From NCBI GenBank assembly GCA_947038155.1, contig CAMQVH010000020.1:1-49669 (forward strand): a stretch of 49,669 bases of DNA, in the 5' to 3' direction. The translations under genes were made by a program, and so were the position numbers. Under the pieces are notes generated by a model. The model saw only the letters and a list, made by a program, of their open reading frames with translations, was not told the origin of the DNA and made no database searches. Shown here piece after piece: positions 9,785 to 18,214 of this stretch; the stretch's first letter is position 1; each line of letters starts with the position of its first letter. The DNA comes from an uncultured Bacteroides sp. Its GTDB lineage: Bacteria > Bacteroidota > Bacteroidia > Bacteroidales > Bacteroidaceae.

Positions 9785-10204
9785 TTACCAAAGTCTTCCC
9801 GACAGCATAGCCAGCCGGATGAAGGTTAATGTGGAGTCTTCTTCCAGCAGGATGGGAGAGGATAAGTCTCCCGCTTCCGCATCATCGATAAAGATGCGGA
9901 AAATTCCGTCCTCGTAAGATTGCAGGGCGTTGGTGATTGCTTCTACTTCTGTGGCTGGTTTGCCGTTATAGTTTACTGCAAAACCAACTTTGCCGGAAGT
10001 TGCTTTATTTTCCACTTCTTCCTGTGTGAGGTATTTCAGCACTTCGCTTTGTTGCAAGCGTTCATTATATTCACAGACTTGCCAACTGACGATGGCTTCA
10101 ATCAATTCCTGTACATCGACAGGCGGAACAGGAAAATCGACAGGAATCTTTTCGATACTGCACTTTCGCTTTCCTAACTGTTTGACTTGGACATATACTC
10201 TCAT
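9785..10204 (-). CDS. Small hypothetical protein upstream of the DUF4132 gene
   Basis: I do not recognise the family. From the ATG at 10204 (MRVYVQVKQLGKRKC…) it is 139 residues: soluble, acidic in the C-terminal half, with a mixed alpha/beta appearance and no signal or membrane segment. An ATG at 10246 would add 14 residues (MLLHQVFRLPNKEN), but 10204 has the purine-rich AAAGAGAAT just upstream and a more typical N-terminal beta strand. It ends 37 bp before the DUF4132 gene on the same strand, so the two are likely an operon and may act together. The end 'LTFIRLAMLSGRLW' is hydrophobic and might be an interaction tail. Confidence 0.65.
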   Translation of the reverse strand: MRVYVQVKQLGKRKCSIEKIPVDFPVPPVDVQELIEAIVSWQVCEYNERLQQSEVLKYLTQEEVENKATSGKVGFAVNYNGKPATEVEAITNALQSYEDGIFRIFIDDAEAGDLSSPILLEEDSTLTFIRLAMLSGRLW

Positions 10205-10335
10205 ATTCTCTTTATTGGGTAATCTGAATACTTGATGTAATAGCATTCAGATCGGTTTCGGCTTCTTCATATTAGAAGTTACTTATCCCACTGACAAATG
10301 TATAGAATAATAATGAAAAATAATAGAATGTGACA

Positions 10336-10373
10336 AATAAAAAAGCATCTGCTTCCTAAGAAGGGATGCTTTT
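10336..10373 (-). terminator. Terminator of the etfB-etfA-acd operon
   Basis: On the minus strand the 9-bp stem AAAAGCATC/GATGCTTTT (loop 15 nt with a further CTTC/GAAG pairing) is followed by a T-rich tract (TTTTTTATT). It begins about 20 bp after the acyl-CoA dehydrogenase stop. Confidence 0.75.
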
Positions 10374-10395
10374 ATGAGATTTGATAGCGTATTTA

Positions 10396-12102
10396 TTACT
10401 TTTTGTAGAATGCCAAGTCTTCTTTATCGAAGTTCTTGATGAAGTTTGAGTGCTTTTCTACTTCCGCTTCTGCATAGTTCAAATATACATGTGCAGATTT
10501 GGAGAACAGTTCGGAAGCCTTGCTGGCATCCTGAATCAGCAGGTGACACATGATAATGTCAGCAGCCATTTCTACCAGTTTGCGAGCGGTGAAGTCAAGC
10601 AATTCCTGGTCTTGTGCTTCTTTCACTGCATTGGTGCTTGCTTCGAATTTGTCAGCCATCTTTTTCAGACGAGACATCAGCGGTTCCATGTCCGGTGAGC
10701 AAGGAATGGCTTCAAACTCGCGGATAGTAGCGATGTAAGAACCATTGGTTACGTAACGGATAGCGGCTACGGTCTGCAACTGGGTAGTTCCTTCGTAGAT
10801 GCTGGTGATGCGTGCGTCGCGATAGATGCGTTGACAGGCATATTCCATCATAAAGCCCGAACCACCGTGAATCTGAATACAGTCGTAAGCGTTTTGGTTC
10901 GCATATTCAGAGTTCATACCTTTAGCCAGCGGAGTAAAGCTGTCTGCCAGTTTGGCGTATTTCTTCTGTTCCTGGCGTTCTTCCGGAGTCAGTTTACGTT
11001 CGCGGGCGATGTCGTCCAATGCTTTGTAGATGTCTACGTAGCGAGATGTTTGATACAGTAAAGCACGTCCGGCATCCAGTTTGCCTTTCATGATAGCCAG
11101 CATGTCATATACAGCCGGGAATTCGATAATTGCTTTTCCGAACTGCTTACGGTCTTTAGCGTATGCCAAACCTTCATTGTAAGCTGCCTGGCTCAATCCT
11201 ACAGATTGTGCGGCAATACCCAGACGGGCACCGTTCATCAAAGCCATTACGTATTTAATCAAACCGAGTTTGCGGTCACCGCAAAGTTCAGCTTTTGCAT
11301 TCTTATATACCAATTCGCAGGTAGGAGAACCGTGGATACCGAGTTTGTTTTCGATACGACGCACGTTCACGCCACCCTGACGTTTGTCATAGATGAACAT
11401 GGACAAACCACGACCGTCTCTTGTCCCTTCTTCCGAACGTGCCAGTACGAGATGAATATCGGCGTCGCCGTTCGTGATGAAACGTTTCACACCGTTCAGC
11501 AACCAGCATCCGTCTTTTTCGCTGTAAGTAGCTTTCAGCATAACAGATTGAAGGTCGGAACCTGCATCCGGTTCTGTCAAGTCCATTGACATCGTTTCAC
11601 CTTGGCAGATGCGTGGGATAAAGCGGCTGTGTTGGTCGGAGTTACCAAACTCATAAAGAGTCTCGATACAGTCTTGCAATGACCAGATGTTTCCGAAACC
11701 TGCGTCGGCGGCAGCTACGATTTCTGCACACATGGTGTACGGGGTGATCGGGAAGTTCAGACCACCGAATTTGCGTGGCATGGTCATACCGTTCAAGCCG
11801 GCTTTTACCATTGCGTCCAGGTTCTGTTTGGTTCCTGATGCATATTCTACGCGGCCATTGGCACAGTGAGGACCTTCTGCGTCTACACCTTCTGCGTTAG
11901 GGGCAATGATTTCTCCGGTGATTTCTCCGGTAATCTCCAACACTTTGTCGTAAGAGTCTACAGCATCTTCGAAGTCCAGTGGAGCATAGTCGAATTCATC
12001 TTTATCTCTGTAATTGCGTTCTTTGAGTTCGCAAATACGTTTCATCATCGGATTGTTCAAGTGAAACTTGAGTTCCGGTATGTCTGTATAATAATTAGCC
12101 AT
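10396..12102 (-). CDS. Acyl-CoA dehydrogenase
   Basis: This FAD-dependent enzyme oxidises acyl-CoA to enoyl-CoA and passes electrons to the adjacent electron-transfer flavoprotein. It has 568 residues. The N-terminal helical domain is followed by the FAD-site signature MDLTEPDAGSDLQ (~173-185), the middle beta domain and the C-terminal helical domain; the motif SIYEGTTQLQ places the likely catalytic base at Glu437. About 130 residues follow this Glu, including an extra C-terminal segment typical of the long acyl-CoA dehydrogenases paired with EtfAB in Bacteroidetes. The start is 6 bp after the etfA stop. The chain-length specificity cannot be told from the sequence. Confidence 0.9.
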   Translation of the reverse strand: MANYYTDIPELKFHLNNPMMKRICELKERNYRDKDEFDYAPLDFEDAVDSYDKVLEITGEITGEIIAPNAEGVDAEGPHCANGRVEYASGTKQNLDAMVKAGLNGMTMPRKFGGLNFPITPYTMCAEIVAAADAGFGNIWSLQDCIETLYEFGNSDQHSRFIPRICQGETMSMDLTEPDAGSDLQSVMLKATYSEKDGCWLLNGVKRFITNGDADIHLVLARSEEGTRDGRGLSMFIYDKRQGGVNVRRIENKLGIHGSPTCELVYKNAKAELCGDRKLGLIKYVMALMNGARLGIAAQSVGLSQAAYNEGLAYAKDRKQFGKAIIEFPAVYDMLAIMKGKLDAGRALLYQTSRYVDIYKALDDIARERKLTPEERQEQKKYAKLADSFTPLAKGMNSEYANQNAYDCIQIHGGSGFMMEYACQRIYRDARITSIYEGTTQLQTVAAIRYVTNGSYIATIREFEAIPCSPDMEPLMSRLKKMADKFEASTNAVKEAQDQELLDFTARKLVEMAADIIMCHLLIQDASKASELFSKSAHVYLNYAEAEVEKHSNFIKNFDKEDLAFYKK

Positions 12103-12108
12103 CTTTCC

Positions 12109-13128
12109 TTACTTGCTATTTTGTTTATAATACTTAATCATCTTCGGCACAACTTCTTCGATGGTTCCGTTGATTACGTAATCGGCAATCGTGTTGATCG
12201 GAGCATCCGGGTCGTTGTTGATGGAGATGATGATACCACTTTCCTGCATACCGGCGATATGCTGAATCTGTCCGGAGATACCGCAAGCGATGTAGAGTTT
12301 CGGACGAACCGTAACACCTGTCTGACCGATCTGGCGGTCGTGATCTGCGAAACCTGCGTCGACAGCAGCACGGCTGGCGCCTACTTCTGCATGAAGTTCT
12401 TTAGCGAGGTCGAACAACAGGTCGAAGTTTTCTTTCGAACCTACTCCGTATCCACCGGCTACGATAATCGGAGAACCTTTCAGGTTGTTCTTAGCCTTTT
12501 CTACGTGGCGTTCGATAACTTTCACTACATAGTCTGTATCGGCTACGTATTTTTTCACGTCGTGACGGATCACTTCTCCCTGATAAGTAGGAGAGAGGAT
12601 TTCTTTCTTCATCACACCTTCGCGAACGGTTGCCATCTGCGGGCGGTGTTCCGGGTTCACAATCGTAGCAACGATGTTACCGCCGAAAGCCGGACGGATC
12701 TGATACAACAGGTTCTTGTAAGTCTTGCCTTCTTTCTTGTCTTCGTGGTCACCGATTTCAAGTGAAGTACAGTCGGCAGTCAATCCGCTGGTCAAAGCAG
12801 AAGAAACGCGCGGACCGAGGTCACGACCGATCACAGTGGCACCCATCAGACAGATTTGCGGCTGTTCCTCTTTGAAAAGGTTTACCAGAATAGACGTGTG
12901 GGGGAGTGAAGTATAAGGGTAAAGTCCTTCGCCGTCGAAAACGTGAAGTTTGTCTACTCCGTAAGGAAGGATTTGTTTTTCAATCTCTTTGAGGCCGGTT
13001 CCGGCAACCACTGCTTCGAGCTGACAGTTCAACTGGTTGGCTAACGAACGACCTTTGGTCAGAAGTTCGAGGCTGACGTCTAAAACGTTACCTTCTTCTA
13101 TTTCGCAATATACAAATAAGTTATTCAT
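12109..13128 (-). CDS. etfA: Electron transfer flavoprotein alpha subunit
   Basis: This 339-residue FAD-binding partner of EtfB accepts electrons from the acyl-CoA dehydrogenase encoded next to it. The C-terminal FAD domain is clear: the GSKENF motif, the 'GASRAAVDAGFADHDRQIGQTG' region (~240-262), 'LYIACGISGQIQHIAGM' (~277-293) and 'INNDPDAPINTIADYVI' (~302-318) are all ETF-alpha signatures. It begins 2 bp after the etfB stop and ends 6 bp before the acyl-CoA dehydrogenase start, so the three genes form one transcription unit. Confidence 0.95.
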   Translation of the reverse strand: MNNLFVYCEIEEGNVLDVSLELLTKGRSLANQLNCQLEAVVAGTGLKEIEKQILPYGVDKLHVFDGEGLYPYTSLPHTSILVNLFKEEQPQICLMGATVIGRDLGPRVSSALTSGLTADCTSLEIGDHEDKKEGKTYKNLLYQIRPAFGGNIVATIVNPEHRPQMATVREGVMKKEILSPTYQGEVIRHDVKKYVADTDYVVKVIERHVEKAKNNLKGSPIIVAGGYGVGSKENFDLLFDLAKELHAEVGASRAAVDAGFADHDRQIGQTGVTVRPKLYIACGISGQIQHIAGMQESGIIISINNDPDAPINTIADYVINGTIEEVVPKMIKYYKQNSK

Positions 13129-13130
13129 GA

Positions 13131-14003
13131 TTATCCGATGGTGTGGTTAGCTAATAGTTCAACAATCAGGTCTTCCACGTCACGGTCGCTGCCGCTGATG
13201 GTTTTGCTCTCTTTAGCCTGGAACACGATGTTCTGGATGGCTTTCACTTTTGTCGGCGAACCGGACAGACCACATTGTGCGAGGTCACCGTTTACGTCGG
13301 CTACGCTCCATTCTGCCAGATTCAGATAATCGCGCTTGTCATACAGGTCGGTATAATCAAGATTGCCTTGCTGTTTTTCAGTCACAGTTTTGGCATGCTT
13401 GTATTTCTGAACCAATTTAGCGTTACGCGGACGGCAAGGAGCTGCAGAACCGTTGACAGTAATCACGATAGGCAGCGGGCCTTCTACAGTTTCAACACCA
13501 CCGTCGATGTGACGTTTCACCTTAATCTTACCATCGCCCACTTCCAGAATTTCTTCTGCGTATGTGATTTGCGTCAATCCCAGCTTTTCTGCTACCTGCG
13601 GACCTACCTGTGCCGTGTCACCATCGATTGCCTGGCGACCACCGATAATAATGTCATACTCACCGATTTTGCGGATGGCAGTGGCAAGTGCGTAAGACGT
13701 AGCCAGTGTGTCTGCACCAGCGAAAGCACGGTCGGTTAATAAGTAACCGTTATCTGCACCACGGAAAAGTCCTTCACGGATAATGTCGGCTGCCCGTCCC
13801 GGTCCCATTGTCAGAACGGTTACGGTAGAGCCTGGATGAGCATCTTTCAATCGGAGAGCTTGCTCGAGAGCATTCAGGTCTTCGGGGTTGAAGATGGCGG
13901 GGAGTGCCGCACGGTTAATCGTTCCGTCGGCTTTCATGGCATCTTTCCCAACGTTGCGTGTGTCGGGAACTTGTTTTGCCAATACAACAATTTTCAAACT
14001 CAT
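13131..14003 (-). CDS. etfB: Electron transfer flavoprotein beta subunit
   Basis: EtfB forms the heterodimeric electron transfer flavoprotein with EtfA. From ATG 14003 (MSLKIVVLAKQVPDT) it has 290 residues, the normal size; an ATG 33 bp upstream would add an untypical basic N-terminus. Family motifs are IVVLAKQVPD at the start, 'NPEDLNALEQALRLKD' (~45-60), the nucleotide-binding region 'TVLTMGPGRAADIIREGL', 'IIGGRQAIDGDTAQVGPQVAE' (~130-150) and 'RPRNAKLVQKYK'. It is the first gene of etfB-etfA-acd, with a promoter-like sequence about 100 bp upstream. Confidence 0.95.
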   Translation of the reverse strand: MSLKIVVLAKQVPDTRNVGKDAMKADGTINRAALPAIFNPEDLNALEQALRLKDAHPGSTVTVLTMGPGRAADIIREGLFRGADNGYLLTDRAFAGADTLATSYALATAIRKIGEYDIIIGGRQAIDGDTAQVGPQVAEKLGLTQITYAEEILEVGDGKIKVKRHIDGGVETVEGPLPIVITVNGSAAPCRPRNAKLVQKYKHAKTVTEKQQGNLDYTDLYDKRDYLNLAEWSVADVNGDLAQCGLSGSPTKVKAIQNIVFQAKESKTISGSDRDVEDLIVELLANHTIG

Positions 14004-14100
14004 GCTATTAATTTTAGTATTAGTATTTCTACACATTAGCAGCCAGTAGTCAAGTAGTAATAATCTTGCTATCCAAACTATCCGGTTAACTATCAGCGTG

Positions 14101-14130
14101 CAAATTTACTCAAACACTTGGTTCTGACAA
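14101..14130 (-). promoter_or_regulatory. Predicted Bacteroides-type promoter of etfB-etfA-acd
   Basis: On the minus strand a perfect TAnnTTTG -7 box (TAAATTTG, 14101-14108) is preceded by TTG (14128-14130) at 19 bp, fitting the Bacteroides -33/-7 pattern. Transcription would start near 14094, giving a leader of about 90 nt before the etfB ATG. Confidence 0.5.
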
Positions 14131-14261
14131 GAAATCTGAGTAAAAAATGCACAGGTTTAAGAATTTTGAGCAAAATAGGAGGGCTTTTATAGATTTAATT
14201 CAGGGTTGACAAGGCGTTTATGAGGAGGGTGTCCGAAAAGGATTCCTTGATGAATTCCGGA

Positions 14262-14792
14262 TTATTTGATAAGTTCATAATAATGTGCGTTCATGAAATT
14301 ATCATTCTTGAAAATAGCCTTTTGCATAATTCCTACTTTCGTGAATCCCACTTTCTCTAATACCCGCATGGATGGGGAGTTATGCTCAAATACGACTGCG
14401 AATACACGTATTTTATCAGTGTGTTCGAAATAATAGTTGATAGCTTTTTTCAGGGCGTCAGTAACGATTCCCTGGTTCCAGAAAGGTTCTCCAATCCAGT
14501 AGCCCACTTCTGCACTAAAACGTTCTACATCCGTAGCGGGTATAAAACCGATATTTCCGACTGCTTCTCCGTTTACCTCAATGCAGAAATCATGAATGTT
14601 TTCTTTTGCTTGTACCATAGCGAGAAAAACGTTAGCATCCTCCTGGCTATAAGGATAGGGGAGACCGTCACGACAGTTATTCCAAATATTCTTGTTATTG
14701 AGATATTGGGCTAATGATGCTGCATCTTCGGTTTGCCAAGTACGGAGAGTATAGTTTTTCTTCTGCACGATAATCTCTGTTTTCTGTACCAT
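14262..14792 (-). CDS. GNAT-family N-acetyltransferase (RimJ/RimL type)
   Basis: This 176-residue cytoplasmic acetyltransferase is likely to act on protein N-termini, amino acids or small amines. The acetyl-CoA fold is visible: beta strand 'TLRTWQTEDAASLAQYLN' (~18-35), 'FCIEVNGEAVGNIGFIPA' (~70-87), 'AEVGYWIGEPFWNQGIVTDALKKAINYYFE' (~93-122) containing the pyrophosphate-binding turn as QGIVT (a variant of Q/RxxGxG/A), and the C-terminal 'VFEHNSPSMRVLEKVGF' signature. It is the last chromosomal gene before the mobile island and shows no operon link with its neighbours. Confidence 0.85.
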   Translation of the reverse strand: MVQKTEIIVQKKNYTLRTWQTEDAASLAQYLNNKNIWNNCRDGLPYPYSQEDANVFLAMVQAKENIHDFCIEVNGEAVGNIGFIPATDVERFSAEVGYWIGEPFWNQGIVTDALKKAINYYFEHTDKIRVFAVVFEHNSPSMRVLEKVGFTKVGIMQKAIFKNDNFMNAHYYELIK

Positions 14793-14953
14793 ATTATCTA
14801 TTATTTTAGAATTTCAACGGTCTGACACAACCATTTGAGGAATAAACATTTAGCGGAATATTTGAGGAATAACAGTAACGAATTGGCAACAATTCTTTTG
14901 CTTAGCAGTATATCCCTATCTTTCAAAGATTTATAAATCCAATTTATGGCAAT

Positions 14954-14972
14954 AGGTAATGGATTTGTAACG
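14954..14972 (+). repeat. Candidate left attachment site
   Basis: AGGTAATGGATTTGTAACG matches the sequence at 34283-34301 (AGGTAATGTATTCGTAACG) at 17 of 19 positions. One copy lies left of the defence operon and the other just outside the integrase promoter. No identical longer repeat was found by eye. Confidence 0.35.
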
Positions 14973-15123
14973 TGCTATCTTCTACATCTTGCTTCAAATA
15001 GAAGTGGAGTGATTAGCTGATGACAAAGGTAAGTAAAATAAATAATTTATCAGTCTATTTCACTTCAATTCTTTCTTTATCTTTCACTAAATCAAGAATT
15101 GTATTACTTTCAATAATCTCATT

Positions 15124-15220
15124 CAGCAAGTTACCAGCAAGTTAGGAATAATGTTCCAACCTCTGTTAATCAGCTATATAAACATATATATTGTGAATGC
15201 AGCAAGTTACCAGCAAGTTA
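15124..15220 (+). repeat. Two 21-bp direct repeats made of tandem CAGCAAGTTA units
   Basis: Each copy (15124-15144 and 15200-15220) is two CAGCAAGTTA decamers separated by one C. The copies are 76 bp apart and the second ends 2 bp from the stop codon of the AlbA_2 gene (minus strand). They may be recombination or duplication scars at the end of the operon. Confidence 0.7.
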
Positions 15221-15222
15221 AA

Positions 15223-16671
15223 TCAGCCCCATATTGGAATGTATTTCATGTAGCGAGGGGCTGTATTGGGGTCTATGGGTTTTATTAGTTTATTTTTTAG
15301 AACCTCTTTGATTAATCGTGAGATACTGCCTGATGAAGATTCCGCAACCCCAAACCTTTCCCTCAAAGAACTATTTGTAAGAGCGTCTCCTTCTATATAC
15401 TTTATGCAAGCATGTAAGTATGTTGCCCATATTTTATCTTCCATCGGGATATTGGTGAAATCTAAATGAGAAAACAAAGAAACCTTGGTTGATTCTTGAT
15501 ATATTTGAATTCGCGGAGCTGGCAACTTTTGCAATTCACAACTAATAACCATTCTATCCCATCCACGTCCCAATTCTTCACACATGTTCAACCGACGCAT
15601 TAAAGATGCTAATTTTTCGTTTCTTGATTTTGGTGGATTATCCACAATTCTCATAATATCAACTAATGGCGTTCCTGAATTTGTAACCTCTACCCGATTC
15701 TCGAATACTTCGATAAGTGGTCCTGTTCCAGTAATGAAAAAATCCTGATGAATAAGACTATTGGCTATTGCCTCTCTAATAGCAGGTATAGGGAATGTGC
15801 TTATAGACTTTCTGCGAACAGAGTCAATATCTTCTTTTGAAGGCAACAGTGTATTTACATATTTTACTGCATTCTCGAAGCTAATGGCATACCCTTCTGT
15901 CGTTGTTTCTTCTTTTAATATTACAAGCCTATTAAGCCCATCGTATTGTACTATTCTTATTGCTTTCCGTCCTACACGTGGAAATTCAGAAAGTCTCTTT
16001 GCGAAGAGAATAGCCCCAAGGTTTGTTATGGCATACAAACCATTATCTTGTTTTGCAATAATGCCGTCTTCGACTAAATAATGCGCATATCTATCAATAC
16101 TTGTTGGAACAGGCATATTCAGAATATCAAAATATGCCTCGCAATTTAAGTAACGAGGAATATCTTGCAATTGTATATCAGCTATTGCGTAAGCATCTTC
16201 AAATTGCTGGTTTCTCAATCTATCCCATAATTGAGCTTGCAATGCGGGAAATTCAATAGCTTTCTTCGTATAACTGCCGACTCGTATATAGTCTATCTTT
16301 TCAAATGTAACAGGGTTTCCTACGGCTTTTGAAATAACCAGCATTTCGACATGCTTGCCGTCAATATCAACAGAATGCATCTCGAAATCGGCATTTTTGG
16401 AAAGTAGATAGCGTAACCAATTTTCAAGTTCCTGATTACCTTTCTTCTCTTTTTTCAAATTAACTTTCGTGCCAATTATCTCGTGTGTATTATCATCAAC
16501 ACCCCATATCATATAGGCATAACTTCTATCTGCAATAACTGCACTATTGGCTAAAGCACTGATGTCTTCGCCAACCATTTTGGGATCGCAATTGTTATGT
16601 TTGAACTCTACCCAACCTGTTTCTTGTGGCAGTTTACACAACTCAAGTACCAGCTTATCCAAATTTTCCAT
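15223..16671 (-). CDS. AlbA_2 (Schlafen-like) / HATPase_c_4 ATP-binding protein, last gene of the BREX operon
   Basis: This 482-residue protein has an N-terminal AlbA_2 domain (~12-130, with the hallmark 'GWVEFKHNN' and 'YAYMIWGVDDNTHEIIG'). A COG2865-type C-terminal part contains the GHKL-like HATPase_c_4 region ('IREAIANSLIHQDFF' ~295-310, 'VEVTNSGTP', 'RRLNMCEELGRGWDRM'). A winged helix (~430-475) follows. Such proteins are usually labelled transcriptional regulators or RNA-binding proteins and often sit in defence islands; some AlbA_2 relatives are nucleic-acid-cleaving Schlafen-like proteins. It starts 34 bp after the brxL stop on the same strand, so it is probably the sixth gene of the operon. 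Whether it regulates the system or acts as an effector is not known. Confidence 0.8.
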   Translation of the reverse strand: MENLDKLVLELCKLPQETGWVEFKHNNCDPKMVGEDISALANSAVIADRSYAYMIWGVDDNTHEIIGTKVNLKKEKKGNQELENWLRYLLSKNADFEMHSVDIDGKHVEMLVISKAVGNPVTFEKIDYIRVGSYTKKAIEFPALQAQLWDRLRNQQFEDAYAIADIQLQDIPRYLNCEAYFDILNMPVPTSIDRYAHYLVEDGIIAKQDNGLYAITNLGAILFAKRLSEFPRVGRKAIRIVQYDGLNRLVILKEETTTEGYAISFENAVKYVNTLLPSKEDIDSVRRKSISTFPIPAIREAIANSLIHQDFFITGTGPLIEVFENRVEVTNSGTPLVDIMRIVDNPPKSRNEKLASLMRRLNMCEELGRGWDRMVISCELQKLPAPRIQIYQESTKVSLFSHLDFTNIPMEDKIWATYLHACIKYIEGDALTNSSLRERFGVAESSSGSISRLIKEVLKNKLIKPIDPNTAPRYMKYIPIWG

Positions 16672-16705
16672 ATGCCTATAAAATCACTTAAAAATAATTC
16701 AATCT

Positions 16706-18196
16706 TTAAAATAACTCATTTTCTTCCATACCCTGACCATCTGAGTCTGTATTATTCACGATGCCCTTGTTAATCCAAAAATTAGGCATAGAAGTTTTGA
16801 ACTCTGAATCAATGTAGTGACATTGTTCCTTAATGATGCCACGTCTTTCTATCGCTGGTTGCAAACAGTAAAGATCGAATTCTTCAAGATTAACATCTTC
16901 AACGGATTTCCAATGAGGAAATAACAATTTCATAGCTGCTGTGGCTATCTTCTTTACAGCTTTGAAATCGCGCATATCCGCTTTCTTGTCATATACGACA
17001 AGGTCGTCAAACAAAAGTCCGTATGAATTTTCGGTACGGAGCGAATGTAATATTTCAGAGAAATATTCTACGTTGATAGTCCAACCTTTGTAAATCATAC
17101 TTTTGTTGATGCGCGGTAAATACCACCCCTCAATAAAACAATGGAAGCGGTCAAGCAAAGCTGACTCTCTGAAATACAAAGGTAATGCATCAAAATATCT
17201 CTTACTTTGGGGCAGACGCTCGGAAGTAAGTTGGATGTTTCCCATCAGCATTAAGCCACACTCTGACGAAAATTCATTATTGTCTATGGTGGTTTTACCG
17301 CTTTCAAGGTATGATTTTAATGCTGCCTGAATTTCAGAAGGCTCTTGGAAAGTGATTGTTTGAATTTCATCAAAAACAGTAAAGTCATGGTTCTTTATGA
17401 TACCATTCTGCTGTTTCTGCTTGTCGTAGAAAAGTTTTGCACGAGTAACTTTTCCGCCACTGACAAGCCATCCGTATTTGGAGAGGTTGCCGAAAACATA
17501 ACTTTTACCAGTTCCTTTAGGGGCTAATTCAACTACGTTCAATCGAGGCTCAACAAAGATGAACAGACGAGTAAGAAATTCCAATTTTTGGTGCATATTT
17601 TCAAAAGAATCTGCATCGTATTCCATTGCGGATAGCAACAAATCAATCCATTCATCGGTAGTAAACGATTTACGAGCATCACGTAAATAATTAACGTCAA
17701 CTGACTTATAAGGCTTAAATGGTTTATAGTCAACCATTTCTACATGATTTTTCTTGCCGTCATCATCAGGCAAAAGAGCCAATTTAATAATACCCCAACG
17801 TTCTCCGTCAACAAGTGTTCCTGTATGTTGGCTATAAACATATTCAGGGATAACGCCCTCATTAAGTTTGATACCCATGTCAGGAATAGCAAAGCGGCGA
17901 ACACCTTTCACTAGGTCAATATAAATAATGAAGCGAACCAACAAAGTGAGGGTTTCGCCTTGTGCCAGTTTATCTTTAACATCCGTTGAATTTTTTGGGA
18001 TAACTATATCTAGGAATGATGTCAGTTTTCCTCTATCAATGCTGCCGTCTGGACTTAGATATTTTTTTAACAGAAAGTCCTTAACAAATGCAGGAAGATT
18101 TCGCCCCGCAAACAAACTATCTGTTGAATTGGGGTCTTTATGTATAGACATTGGTGCAAAATGCTGACGCACCTTTTCTGATATTATTTCGCGCAT
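16706..18196 (-). CDS. brxL: BrxL-like AAA+ protein lacking the Lon peptidase domain
   Basis: This 496-residue protein has the BrxL N-terminal region (1-210) and an AAA+ core. The Walker A is APKGTGKS (225-232), where type 1 BrxL proteins have a first glycine (GPxGTGKS); the following region has SGGKVTRAKLFYD, and Walker B is FTVFDE (D276, E277). The sensor region 'LMLMGNIQLTSERLP' and 'ALLDRFHCFIEGW' also fit the family. Canonical BREX BrxL is roughly 650-700 residues with a C-terminal Lon-like serine peptidase. Here only ~60 residues follow the AAA+ part, ending with an acidic tail (MEENELF), and no peptidase is seen downstream. BrxL assembles into DNA-binding barrels and is needed for phage restriction in characterised systems. 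It begins 18 bp after the pglZ stop. Confidence 0.85.
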   Translation of the reverse strand: MREIISEKVRQHFAPMSIHKDPNSTDSLFAGRNLPAFVKDFLLKKYLSPDGSIDRGKLTSFLDIVIPKNSTDVKDKLAQGETLTLLVRFIIYIDLVKGVRRFAIPDMGIKLNEGVIPEYVYSQHTGTLVDGERWGIIKLALLPDDDGKKNHVEMVDYKPFKPYKSVDVNYLRDARKSFTTDEWIDLLLSAMEYDADSFENMHQKLEFLTRLFIFVEPRLNVVELAPKGTGKSYVFGNLSKYGWLVSGGKVTRAKLFYDKQKQQNGIIKNHDFTVFDEIQTITFQEPSEIQAALKSYLESGKTTIDNNEFSSECGLMLMGNIQLTSERLPQSKRYFDALPLYFRESALLDRFHCFIEGWYLPRINKSMIYKGWTINVEYFSEILHSLRTENSYGLLFDDLVVYDKKADMRDFKAVKKIATAAMKLLFPHWKSVEDVNLEEFDLYCLQPAIERRGIIKEQCHYIDSEFKTSMPNFWINKGIVNNTDSDGQGMEENELF

Positions 18197-18214
18197 AAAA
18201 TAAGAATTTTGCAG

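Larger units (their letters stand above)
14793..15222. other. Intergenic junction between chromosome and island
   Basis: This 430-bp AT-rich stretch has no convincing gene. It contains a 13-bp direct repeat (ATTTGAGGAATAA) at 14833-14845 and 14860-14872 with 27-bp spacing, a candidate left attachment site (14954-14972), and two copies of a 21-bp repeat just beyond the stop of the AlbA_2 gene. On the minus strand 15055-15141 reads as an open frame of ~28 codons ending in TAG, without a start and directly preceded by a stop. It may be the decayed 3' end of a gene. Confidence 0.5.

Noticed and set aside
11866..12765. 299-residue plus-strand frame antisense to the acd and etfA genes
   Set aside because: It spans two well-supported genes on the other strand and shows no family motif.
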